This document shows, piece after piece, positions 1 through 6,349 of a DNA stretch of 14,049 nucleotides. Below the pieces are notes generated by a model. The model saw only the letters and a program-made list of their open reading frames with translations. It ran no database searches and had not been told where the DNA came from. Source of the stretch: Yoonia sp. (GTDB lineage Bacteria; Pseudomonadota; Alphaproteobacteria; Rhodobacterales; Rhodobacteraceae); assembly GCA_020627605.1 (NCBI GenBank), contig JAHDGO010000027.1:1-14049 (forward strand), in the 5' to 3' direction. The translations under genes were made by a program, and so were the position numbers. The first letter of the stretch is position 1. Every line of letters starts with the position of its first letter.

Positions 1-1
1 G

Positions 2-829
2 AAATCGATCTTCAAGGATGCAGACAGCCTGCTGCAACAGGGCATCGCGGTGCCGGGGCCGGGCAAATATCGCAAGCTTTTACGTGATACTGTCCAGCAG
101 CTTGACGGGGCCTCGCCCAAGCCCGACACCCGCGACATTCTGATTGATGCCATTGTCGAGGACGACAGCATCAGGCGCATCGTGATGACCAATGACAATT
201 TCATCGCCATCCCCAAGCGCATTTTTGACCACGGCGTATTCTACCCCCAGATCGACATCAAACTGCGCAGCCTGCAACGGATATTCCACCGCGATGACCT
301 GTCGCTGTTCTTCAGCATCCGCAACCCTGCCAGCTTTCTGCAGGACACTGTGCGACGCTCAGAGGGTCTGACCCTGCCGCAGTATCTGGGCATGCTGACC
401 CCGCAAGAGATTTTCTGGTCAGATGCCGTGGCCCGCATCAAACATGCCGCACCTGACGCGCACCTATATGTCTGGTGCAACGAGGATACGCCGCTGATCT
501 GGGAAGAACTGATCCGCCTGCAAAGCGGCACCAGCCCTGATGCAAAAGTGGCCGGTCGCTATGACCTGCTGGATCATGTGCTGACCCCAGAGGGGCTGAG
601 CCATGTCAAAGCAACCCTGGAGGATGGCAGCGCCCGCGACCAGCATGCCCGTCAGGACATCATCGCTGACGCGCTTGAGGCCTACGCCAAACCGGAACTG
701 GTCGAAGACCAGATCGAGCTGCCGGAGCTTGACGCAGACATGGTCGCGGTCCTCAGCCAGAATTACGAGGATGACCTGGCCGAGATATCAGAAATGGATG
801 GTGTCACGCTGGTCATGCCATTCAGCTAG
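2..829 (+). CDS. Uncharacterised protein, 5'-truncated by the window edge
   Basis: The reading frame is open from base 2 to a TAG stop at 827-829, giving 275 visible residues. The GTG at 50 could be read as a start, but coding sequence continues upstream of it without a stop (KSIFKDADSLLQQGIA), so the true start lies outside the window. No catalytic motif is clear. The segment LFFSIRNPASFLQ followed by WSDAVARI and VWCNEDTPLIWEEL recalls uncharacterised Rhodobacteraceae proteins that are distantly sulfotransferase-like; the N-terminal P-loop-like region that would test this is missing here. The C-terminus is acidic and has no signal peptide or membrane segment, so a cytoplasmic protein is likely. 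The stop faces the gapR stop 14 bp away. I am confident it is a real gene and not confident of any function. Confidence 0.75.
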   Translation, partial: KSIFKDADSLLQQGIAVPGPGKYRKLLRDTVQQLDGASPKPDTRDILIDAIVEDDSIRRIVMTNDNFIAIPKRIFDHGVFYPQIDIKLRSLQRIFHRDDLSLFFSIRNPASFLQDTVRRSEGLTLPQYLGMLTPQEIFWSDAVARIKHAAPDAHLYVWCNEDTPLIWEELIRLQSGTSPDAKVAGRYDLLDHVLTPEGLSHVKATLEDGSARDQHARQDIIADALEAYAKPELVEDQIELPELDADMVAVLSQNYEDDLAEISEMDGVTLVMPFS

Positions 830-843
830 GCCAGCACGCGGGC

Positions 844-1101
844 CTACATGCCCAGGGCGGCCTTATACATATCCAGTACCGCCTCTTCCTCTGCCAGATC
901 GTCAGCGTCGCGCTTGCGCATCGCCACGATCTTGCGCAGCACCTTGACGTCATAACCGCGACCCTTGGCCTCTGCCATTACCTCTTTCTGGGCGTCGGCG
1001 ATGTCCTTCTTTTCGGCCTCAAGCCGCTCATACCGTTCCACGAACTGGCGCAGTTCTTGCCCGGCGACGGTGTTGGCGGTGTCGGTCACGGAATCGTTCA
1101 T
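844..1101 (-). CDS. gapR: GapR-family (DUF2312) nucleoid-associated protein
   Basis: This 85-residue protein is almost entirely one DUF2312 domain: residues 16 to 84 contain LRQFVERYERLEAEKKDI, then AEAKGRGYDVKVLRKIVAMRK and an acidic C-terminal helix, the family signature. Caulobacter GapR, of similar size, is a coiled-coil protein that clamps overtwisted AT-rich DNA ahead of replication and transcription and stimulates type II topoisomerases. The charged helix pattern seen here fits that role. The ATG at 1101 is preceded by AGGAGA at good spacing, which supports the start. It is monocistronic, convergent with the gene on its left and divergent from the small membrane protein on its right. 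Family assignment is secure; the chromosomal role is by analogy. Confidence 0.93.
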   Translation of the reverse strand: MNDSVTDTANTVAGQELRQFVERYERLEAEKKDIADAQKEVMAEAKGRGYDVKVLRKIVAMRKRDADDLAEEEAVLDMYKAALGM

Positions 1102-1210
1102 GGCGGCTCTCCTGATACATTTTCGCTTTCCCTAGCTCTTGCCCTGCCCCCCTGCAACCCTTGCGCTGGCGGGCCGGTCAGGCTACCTGCCCGCAAAGCA
1201 AGGAGTGGGC

Positions 1211-1426
1211 ATGGATATTGTCATCTGGATCGGTGCGGCGCTGTCGGCGATTGGCCTGTGTGGCATCGTCTACAGCATTGTCGCGGTGACGCGCGCGAAA
1301 CGCGCCAAGCTGCCTGATGAGGCGTTGCGCGCCAAGGTATCCGCCATCCTGCCGATTAATCTGATCGCGCTCTTCATCTCTATGATTGGTCTGATGGCCG
1401 TGATTATCGGCGTTATGCTGGGCTAG
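1211..1426 (+). CDS. Small two-helix inner-membrane protein, function unknown
   Basis: I place the start at the ATG at 1211, giving 71 residues, because AGGAG lies at 1201-1205. The longer frame from 1139 would add a proline-rich, low-complexity leader with no ribosome site. Two hydrophobic helices are visible, about residues 3-25 and 47-70, joined by a basic loop (RAKRAKLPDEALRAK) that should face the cytoplasm, leaving both termini outside. No enzyme motif is present and I do not recognise a named family; similar short proteins are common as hypotheticals in Rhodobacteraceae. Its TAG (1424-1426) overlaps the stop codon of the convergent kinase gene. Confidence 0.7.
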   Translation: MDIVIWIGAALSAIGLCGIVYSIVAVTRAKRAKLPDEALRAKVSAILPINLIALFISMIGLMAVIIGVMLG

Positions 1427-2469
1427 TCCGCCCCGTCGCGTATCACGTCAACGGCCATCGCTGCCAGCACCGGCACCGCGGCCCCGTATTTGCGCGCCAT
1501 CACAGGGTTGGAGGCATTGCCCGCCGCGGCACGCGCAGCAACGCCTGCCAGAATGGCGGCCAGCCGGAAGAATGCAAAGACAAGGTAGAATGGCCAGTCG
1601 CTGACCGCACCCAACCCGCGCCGCTCTGCATAGGCACGCACATAATCCGCCTCTGACGGCAGGCCGAGGGCCGCACGATCCACACCGGCCAGCCCGCGCA
1701 TATCCCCCTGATTGGGCAGCCGCCACTGCATGCATTGATAGGCCAGATCAGCCATCGGATGGCCAAGGGTCGACAGTTCCCAATCCAGCACGCCCGCGAC
1801 GGCGGGCCTGTTGGGGGCGATCATGATATTGTCCAACCGCCAGTCACCATGGACGAGTGACACTTGCCCATCATCTGCTGGCATGTGCCGGGCCAGCCAT
1901 GCCATGATCTCTGCCATCTCTGCGCTGGGTGCCGTGACAGAGGCCCTGTACTGACTGCTCCACCGTTCCAACTGACGCGCGAAATAATTGCCCGGCTTGC
2001 CGTAATCCGACAGACCCACTGCAACGACATCCACGTCATGCAAAGCGGCAAGCGTCGTGTTCATCGCATCATAGATTGCGGTCCGTTCCTCACGGTTGCT
2101 CTCTGGCAGCGCCGGGTCCCAGAATATGCGCCCCGGCAGATAACGCATGATGAAAAAGGCGCGCTTGCTGGGCGAGGTTTCAGCCTCTGCCAGATGCAGC
2201 ACGTCAGGCACCGGCACGGCGCTGTGCCGAAGCGCGTGCATCACGCGAAACTCCCGCTCAACCGCATGGGCAGACGGCAACAGCTTGCCCGGTGGTTTGC
2301 TGCGCAGCACGTATTTGCCGCTGTCGGCAGTCAGCAGGTAGGTCGGGTTGGATTGTCCGGTGCCGAATTTCGTCACCTCTTGCAAAGTGCCAAAATCATC
2401 CAGCACGGTCGACAGATAGCCGTCCAAGGCGGCAAGGCTCATCCCCAGATTTTCAGCGGCATCCTGCAT
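1423..2469 (-). CDS. APH-fold phosphotransferase, probable 4-hydroxyacyl-CoA kinase (ACAD10/11 kinase-domain type)
   Basis: The protein is a cytoplasmic aminoglycoside-phosphotransferase-fold kinase of 348 residues from the chosen start. Visible motifs are the glycine-rich FGTGQSNPTYLL near residues 36-47, the nucleotide-site strand YVLRSKPPGKLLPSAHAVERE (about 53-73), the catalytic HGDWRLDN (HGD 207-209, N214) and the metal-binding LDWE (D229). The RSKPPGKLLPSAHAVERE block is typical of the kinase half of ACAD10/ACAD11 and of Pseudomonas LvaA, not of antibiotic kinases. Such kinases phosphorylate the 4-hydroxyl of acyl-CoAs; the dehydrogenase divergent from this gene is the expected partner. 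The frame is open to an ATG at 2532, but that start would leave only 33 bp to the neighbour and adds an unfamiliar leader; ATGs at 2469 and 2442 are both reasonable and I prefer 2469. Substrate is inferred. Confidence 0.85.
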   Translation of the reverse strand: MQDAAENLGMSLAALDGYLSTVLDDFGTLQEVTKFGTGQSNPTYLLTADSGKYVLRSKPPGKLLPSAHAVEREFRVMHALRHSAVPVPDVLHLAEAETSPSKRAFFIMRYLPGRIFWDPALPESNREERTAIYDAMNTTLAALHDVDVVAVGLSDYGKPGNYFARQLERWSSQYRASVTAPSAEMAEIMAWLARHMPADDGQVSLVHGDWRLDNIMIAPNRPAVAGVLDWELSTLGHPMADLAYQCMQWRLPNQGDMRGLAGVDRAALGLPSEADYVRAYAERRGLGAVSDWPFYLVFAFFRLAAILAGVAARAAAGNASNPVMARKYGAAVPVLAAMAVDVIRDGAD

Positions 2470-2512
2470 GCACCCATTAGCGCCGCTGGCAAGCGACAGC
2501 GCAACCCATTGA

Positions 2513-2565
2513 TTGACACCCCGCCCCTGCAATGCACGATGTGGTCAGATTGCGGGAGGACAACC
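2513..2565 (+). promoter_or_regulatory. Candidate promoter and ribosome site for the acyl-CoA dehydrogenase
   Basis: A perfect TTGACA is at 2513-2518. The hexamer 17 bp downstream (ACGATG) is a poor -10 match, so the promoter call is weak. GGGAGGA at 2554-2560 is a clear ribosome site for the ATG at 2566. The space between the two divergent starts is about 96 bp if the kinase begins at 2469, so promoters in both directions must fit here. Confidence 0.3.
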
Positions 2566-3795
2566 ATGGATCTGGGACAGACAGAGCGGCTGCAGCCGGT
2601 GCTTGCAGCCGTCAAGGCGATGATCGCGGATGAGATCGCGCCGATGGACGCGCCCTTTCTGGCCGAGGTTGATGTCGGCAATCGTTGGGAAATTACAGCC
2701 CGCCAAACCGAAATTCTTGAAGGTTTGAAAGCAAAGGCGAAGGAGAGGGGCCTGTGGAATTTCTGGGACACTTTCCGCGACGGGCCGCAGCTGAACACGG
2801 TCGAATACGCCTATCTGGCCGAGGAAATGGGCAAGTCGCATCTGGCGGCCGAGGTCTTTAACTGCAACGCGCCCGATACCGGCAACATGGAGGTTTTCGC
2901 CCGCTACGGCACCGCGGACATGAAAACGCGCTGGCTGACGCCGCTGATGGACGGCACGATCCGGTCAGCCTATCTGATGACGGAACCTGACGTAGCCAGC
3001 TCTGACGCGACGAATATCGCGATGCGCTGCGTGCGTGATGGCGATGACTATGTGCTGAATGGCCAGAAATGGTGGGCGACCGGCGCCGGTGATCCGCGCT
3101 GTGCGGTCCATATCGTCATGGTGCGCACGGCCCATGACGGGCCAAAACATCAACAACATTCGATGATTGTCGTGCCTGCCGATACCCCCGGCATCACCAA
3201 GCTGCGCGCGATGGAGGTCTACGGCCATGATGACGCCCCCCATGGTCATATGCATTTCCGCTATGACGATGTGCGCGTGCCTGCCGAAAACCTGCTGCTG
3301 GGCGAAGGGCGCGGGTTTGAAATTGCGCAAGGCCGCCTTGGGCCGGGGCGTATTCACCACTGTATGCGGGCGATCGGACAGGCCGAGAAGGCGCTTGAGA
3401 TGCTATGTGAACGCGCGGTTGCGCGAGAGGCGTTTGGCAAACCGTTGGCGCAACTGGGAGAGAATTTCGACCTGATCGCCAAAGCGCGGATGGACATCGA
3501 ACAGGCCCGGCTGTTGTGCCTGAAAGCGGCGTGGATGATGGACCAGGGCGACGCCCGCGCGGCGGCCCCGTGGATCAGCCAGATCAAGGTTGTTGCACCG
3601 CAGGTGGCGCTGGACATCACGGATATGGCCATTCAGATGCACGGCGCTGCCGGTGTGTCACAGGATACCCCACTTGCCCGGCAATGGACCCATCTGCGGA
3701 CCTTGCGGCTGGCCGACGGGCCTGACGCCGTGCACCGCAGGCAGGTCGCCCGAGCCGAGCTGAAACCCTACATATCAGGGCAGAACAGCTCGTAG
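2566..3795 (+). CDS. Acyl-CoA dehydrogenase family protein, ACAD10/11-like
   Basis: The 409-residue flavoprotein has the usual ACAD order: an N-terminal helical domain (about 1-135), a middle beta domain with the flavin-binding AYLMTEPDVASSDATN (135-150) and GQKWWATGAGD (167-177), and a C-terminal helical domain with RAVAREAFGKPLAQ and MHGAAGVSQDTPLA. The segment RLADGPDAVHRR (381-392) is the signature of the ACAD11 and LvaC group; the position held by the catalytic Glu of medium-chain enzymes is Asp384. In that group the enzyme acts with an APH-type kinase to convert 4-hydroxyacyl-CoAs, via a 4-phospho intermediate, into forms that enter beta-oxidation. The frame runs far upstream without a stop, but ATG 2566 follows GGGAGGA and starts a normal ACAD N-terminus. 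Its 3' end overlaps the convergent ArsR-family gene by 28 bp. Family is secure, substrate inferred. Confidence 0.92.
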   Translation: MDLGQTERLQPVLAAVKAMIADEIAPMDAPFLAEVDVGNRWEITARQTEILEGLKAKAKERGLWNFWDTFRDGPQLNTVEYAYLAEEMGKSHLAAEVFNCNAPDTGNMEVFARYGTADMKTRWLTPLMDGTIRSAYLMTEPDVASSDATNIAMRCVRDGDDYVLNGQKWWATGAGDPRCAVHIVMVRTAHDGPKHQQHSMIVVPADTPGITKLRAMEVYGHDDAPHGHMHFRYDDVRVPAENLLLGEGRGFEIAQGRLGPGRIHHCMRAIGQAEKALEMLCERAVAREAFGKPLAQLGENFDLIAKARMDIEQARLLCLKAAWMMDQGDARAAAPWISQIKVVAPQVALDITDMAIQMHGAAGVSQDTPLARQWTHLRTLRLADGPDAVHRRQVARAELKPYISGQNSS

Positions 3796-4085
3796 ATTCT
3801 TTCCAGAAGCGGGCGCACCCGCGGATCGGAGAGCCGGTAACGCATGCTGCGCCCCTCGCGGTCGCATGCGACCAGACCCTCTGCCCGCAGCCGCAGCAAT
3901 TGGCCTGAGACGTAGGACTGGCTGGCGCCTGTTGCGGCTTCCAGTTCCCCCACTGTTTTGTCGCCGGGCACCAGGGCGCAGAGAATGCGCAGGCGTCCGG
4001 GGTTGCCGAGCGATTTCAGCAGCTCTGCCGCTTCGCCTGCCGCGGCCTCCATCGGATCGACCAGTGTGTCCATGCGTTCATTCAT
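3768..4085 (-). CDS. ArsR/SmtB-family repressor, probable persulfide sensor of the SqrR/BigR type
   Basis: The 105-residue protein is a single winged-helix ArsR domain: LLKSLGNPGRLRILCAL (22-38), recognition helix ASQSYVSGQLLRLRAEGLV (54-72) and wing REGRSMRYRLSD (77-87). Three cysteines are present: C36, C74 and C102. C36 and C102 are 66 residues apart, the same spacing as Cys41/Cys107 of Rhodobacter SqrR and Cys42/Cys108 of BigR, which form a polysulfide bridge that releases DNA. This, with the divergent dioxygenase, permease and sulfur-transferase operon, identifies the likely role: repressor of sulfane-sulfur detoxification, relieved by persulfides. A large palindrome lies just upstream and probably controls both directions. 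The 3' end overlaps the convergent dehydrogenase gene by 28 bp. The sensing chemistry is inferred by homology. Confidence 0.9.
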   Translation of the reverse strand: MNERMDTLVDPMEAAAGEAAELLKSLGNPGRLRILCALVPGDKTVGELEAATGASQSYVSGQLLRLRAEGLVACDREGRSMRYRLSDPRVRPLLERIYELFCPDM

Positions 4086-4098
4086 GCTTGCATCCTAT

Positions 4099-4136
4099 CA
4101 AATACATTTTGATATTCCAATATTGAAATGTATTTG
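4099..4136. promoter_or_regulatory. 38-bp near-perfect palindrome, probable operator of the ArsR-family persulfide sensor
   Basis: The outer arms CAAATACATTT and AAATGTATTTG are perfect inverted repeats of 11 bp, and inner arms ATATT/AATAT are also symmetric; only three symmetric position pairs in the whole 38 bp fail to match. The site is AT-rich in a GC-rich genome, lies 13 bp from the repressor start, and overlaps the -35 of the divergent operon. It is long enough for two repressor dimers or one dimer with flanking contacts. Assignment to this repressor is inferred from position and from the known practice of BigR/SqrR binding AT-rich inverted repeats at their own operon. Confidence 0.8.
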
Positions 4137-4150
4137 AAAGTGACTATCCT
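4123..4150 (+). promoter_or_regulatory. Candidate promoter of the persulfide dioxygenase operon
   Basis: TTGAAA at 4123-4128 and TATCCT at 4145-4150 are separated by 16 bp. The -35 falls inside the right half of the palindrome, so a repressor bound there would block polymerase. The ribosome site AAGGAG at 4159-4164 follows. Confidence 0.5.
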
Positions 4151-4171
4151 GACCGGTGAAGGAGATTCGTG

Positions 4172-5035
4172 ATGACCCCCGATGTGAAAGCTTTCTTCGA
4201 CGAGGCCACCAACACCGTTTCATATGTCGTCCGCGCGCCAGAAGGACGCACCTGCGCCATCATCGACTCCGTCCTCGACTACGATCAGGCGGCCGGGCGT
4301 ACCGATACGACCTCTGCCGATAAGATCATTGACTGGGTGCAAGCTGAAGGACTGACCTGCGCATGGATCCTCGAAAGCCATGTGCATGCCGACCACCTGT
4401 CTGCTGCGCCCTATTTGCAGGAACGTTTGGGCGGCAAGATCGGGATCGGATCGCATATCACCGTCGTGCAGAACACCTTTGGCAAAGTATTCAACGAAGG
4501 CACAGCGTTTCAGCGCGACGGGTCACAGTTTGATGCGCTGTTTGAGGATGGCGACAGTTTTCACATCGGACAGATGCGCGCCGATGTGATGCATACGCCG
4601 GGTCATACCCCTGCCTGCCTGACCTATGTCATTGGTGATGCGGCGTTTGTGGGTGATACGCTGTTCATGCCGGATTTCGGCACGGCCCGCTGTGATTTCC
4701 CCGGCGGGTCCGCCGAAGATCTCTATGCCTCGATCCAGAAAATCCTGTCACTGCCAGATGAAACGCGCATTTTCGTCGGGCATGACTACAAGGCGCCGGG
4801 CCGCGACGAATTCGCCTGGGAAACGACCGTCGGCGAACAAAAGGCCCTGAACGTCCACATCGGCGAAGGCCGCCCCTTGGAAGAGTTTGTCAGCATGCGC
4901 CAAGCGCGTGATGCCAAGCTGGGGATGCCGCGCCTGATCCTGCCGTCGTTGCAAACCAATATGCGCGCGGGGCACATGCCAGAACCCGAAGACAACGGAC
5001 AACGCTATTTCAAAGTGCCGATCAACGGTCTTTGA
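4172..5035 (+). CDS. MBL-fold persulfide dioxygenase (ETHE1-like)
   Basis: The 287-residue protein has the metallo-beta-lactamase fold with the metal motif HVHADH (70-75), HTPGH (H145) and GDTLF (D162), then DFGTARCDFPGGSAEDLY and FVGHDY (H204), as in ETHE1-type persulfide dioxygenases. These mononuclear-iron enzymes oxidise glutathione persulfide to sulfite and glutathione in the cytoplasm. Compared with human ETHE1 it has an extra C-terminal stretch (about 225-287, GRPLEEFVSMRQARDAKL), as in the Blh/BigR-operon group. I use ATG 4172, seven bases after AAGGAG; the GTG at 4169 adds one residue and is less well spaced. It is first in a plus-strand operon with two sulfur permease halves and a DUF442 transferase, under the ArsR-type repressor on the other side of the palindrome. 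Confidence 0.92.
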   Translation: MTPDVKAFFDEATNTVSYVVRAPEGRTCAIIDSVLDYDQAAGRTDTTSADKIIDWVQAEGLTCAWILESHVHADHLSAAPYLQERLGGKIGIGSHITVVQNTFGKVFNEGTAFQRDGSQFDALFEDGDSFHIGQMRADVMHTPGHTPACLTYVIGDAAFVGDTLFMPDFGTARCDFPGGSAEDLYASIQKILSLPDETRIFVGHDYKAPGRDEFAWETTVGEQKALNVHIGEGRPLEEFVSMRQARDAKLGMPRLILPSLQTNMRAGHMPEPEDNGQRYFKVPINGL

Positions 5036-5059
5036 TCACCACTCACGGAGCAAGACATC

Positions 5060-5485
5060 ATGCCAATCGACTGGATCATGGGGCTCGCCGGCGGCGGGCT
5101 CATCGGGACGGCTGCGGCCATTTACCTGTTGGTGAACGGGCAGATCATGGGGGCGTCCGGTATTGTCGGCGGGCTGGTCGATGGCAGTGGACGCCATGAC
5201 TGGGCGGAACGCGCGGCATTGATCGCAGGGCTGGTGCTGGTGCCTGCCGTGGCCGCCTTTGCCATGGGCGGTGCGCAAACCCATCTGACGTCGAACTGGG
5301 CGGTCATCATCATCGCCGGGCTGCTGGTCGGTGTTGGCACCCGTGTCGCCAATGGCTGCACGTCAGGACATGGGGTCTGCGGCATATCGCGTTTGTCCTT
5401 GCGCGGTATCGTCGCGACGGCCTTTTATATCGGTGCCGGTGGTCTGACGGTGGTGATCTTCAAACATCTCTTGGGGGTGATCTGA
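5060..5485 (+). CDS. YeeE/YedE-family permease half, first subunit (PmpA-like)
   Basis: The 141-residue membrane protein has about four hydrophobic helices (roughly 5-25, 52-70, 78-97, 112-138). The motif GVGTRVANGCTSGHGVCG (91-108) carries the conserved cysteine C100 with C107 close by, the hallmark of the YeeE/YedE (TsuA) group. Family members move sulfur species such as thiosulfate or persulfide sulfur across the inner membrane by relaying them between cysteines. Short half-length members occur in pairs, and the next gene is the other half. GGAG at 5047-5050 serves the ATG at 5060, 24 bp after the dioxygenase stop, and the stop TGA overlaps the ATG of the next gene by one base, implying coupled translation. 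Substrate and direction of transport are not settled by sequence. Confidence 0.9.
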   Translation: MPIDWIMGLAGGGLIGTAAAIYLLVNGQIMGASGIVGGLVDGSGRHDWAERAALIAGLVLVPAVAAFAMGGAQTHLTSNWAVIIIAGLLVGVGTRVANGCTSGHGVCGISRLSLRGIVATAFYIGAGGLTVVIFKHLLGVI

Positions 5486-5916
5486 TGCGGGCGGCTGTTT
5501 CCCTTCTGGTGGGCGCGCTCTTTGGGCTTGGATTGCTGATCTCTGGCATGACGGACACGACCAAGGTGCAGGGGTGGCTCGATATTTTTGGCGACTGGGA
5601 CCCGACGCTGGCCTTTGTGATGGGCGGTGCGATCGTGCCGATGGCGATTGCGTGGCGGGTGACACATGGGCGCAAGCCTGTGCTGGCCGCAAGCTTCCCC
5701 CCGCCGCCAGAGCCGCGGTTGGGGCGAAAGCTGGTGGTCGGTTCGACACTCTTCGGGATGGGTTGGGGGCTGTCAGGCCTATGCCCTGGGCCTGCCATGG
5801 CCTCGCTGAGTTTTGGTGGTACGGGCGGGTGGCTGTTCCTGCTGGCAATGCTGATCGGCATGGGCTTGGCGCCGGGTTTGCGCAACCGGCTGGACGCCTC
5901 GCCACAGCCGGTCTAA
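5485..5916 (+). CDS. YeeE/YedE-family permease half, second subunit (PmpB-like)
   Basis: The 143-residue membrane protein starts at an ATG that shares its first base with the stop of the preceding half (TGATG). It has about four hydrophobic helices, an early GLLISGMTD motif (16-24) and GWGLSGLCPGPA (93-104) with conserved C100, the second cysteine motif of YeeE/YedE proteins. The loop at about 62-82 is proline-rich and basic and should be cytoplasmic. Full-length YeeE-type transporters contain both cysteine motifs in one chain; here they are divided between this protein and its neighbour, so the two probably assemble into one channel. The pair is a standard part of BigR-type operons, where it is thought to move sulfite or other sulfur species linked to the dioxygenase. 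Confidence 0.9.
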   Translation: MRAAVSLLVGALFGLGLLISGMTDTTKVQGWLDIFGDWDPTLAFVMGGAIVPMAIAWRVTHGRKPVLAASFPPPPEPRLGRKLVVGSTLFGMGWGLSGLCPGPAMASLSFGGTGGWLFLLAMLIGMGLAPGLRNRLDASPQPV

Positions 5917-5926
5917 ACCTGCGGCC

Positions 5927-6349
5927 ATGGATATTCGCCAGATCAGCCCGACCTACGCCGTTTCCCCGCAAATCGCGGTAGAGGATATTCCCTCCATCGC
6001 CGAGGCCGGGTTCACGACCATTATCTGCAACCGGCCTGATGCGGAAATCCCGCCCAGCCACCATGCAGCAGCGATTGAGGCGGCAGCAAAGGCGGCAGGG
6101 CTGACCTTTGTGATCAATCCGGTCACACATCAGGGGCTGAATATGGACATGGTGCAGTTGCAAAAGACAACGCTGGACCAGTCCGGTGGCCCGGTGCTGG
6201 CGTATTGCGCCTCTGGCACGCGCTCGTCCATCGTCTGGTCGCTGGGTCAGGCCGGCGAGCTGCCAACGGATGAAATCATCGCCGCCACAGCCGCCGCCGG
6301 GTATGATCTGGCGGGGATGCGCCCGCAGCTTGACCATCTGGCAGGCTAG
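5927..6349 (+). CDS. DUF442/TIGR01244-family sulfur transferase (stand-alone Blh N-terminal domain type)
   Basis: The 140-residue protein begins MDIRQISPTYAVSPQI and contains EAGFTTIICNRPDAE (26-40) and the active-site loop LAYCASGTRS (91-100), a C-x4-R loop (C94, R99) of the phosphatase/rhodanese superfamily. This is the DUF442 (TIGR01244) family. In Xylella and Agrobacterium the same domain is fused in front of the persulfide dioxygenase in the Blh protein, where it acts as a sulfur transferase supplying glutathione persulfide. Here it is a separate gene at the end of the operon, 10 bp after the second permease half and with no strong ribosome site, so translation is probably coupled. Its TAG overlaps the stop of the convergent FliM-like gene. 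The family is clear; the acceptor is inferred. Confidence 0.9.
   Translation: MDIRQISPTYAVSPQIAVEDIPSIAEAGFTTIICNRPDAEIPPSHHAAAIEAAAKAAGLTFVINPVTHQGLNMDMVQLQKTTLDQSGGPVLAYCASGTRSSIVWSLGQAGELPTDEIIAATAAAGYDLAGMRPQLDHLAG

Noticed and set aside
1423..2469. Antibiotic (aminoglycoside) resistance kinase
   Set aside because: The APH fold is shared, but the RSKPPGKLLPSAHAVERE block and the dehydrogenase neighbour point to the acyl-CoA kinase group.
2470..2532. Longer kinase start at 2532
   Set aside because: It would leave 33 bp between divergent starts, would lie over the candidate promoter, and adds a leader not expected in the family.
1864..2565. Upstream extension of the dehydrogenase frame to a 643-residue protein
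   Set aside because: It is antisense to the kinase gene, has no family resemblance, and a strong ribosome site precedes the ATG at 2566.
4172..5035. Beta-lactamase or glyoxalase II
   Set aside because: The fold is shared, but the DFGTARCDFPGG motif and the operon fit persulfide dioxygenases.
5363..6337. Long minus-strand open frame (324 residues)
   Set aside because: It is antisense to the second permease half and the DUF442 gene; its protein is low-complexity R/P/A-rich sequence.
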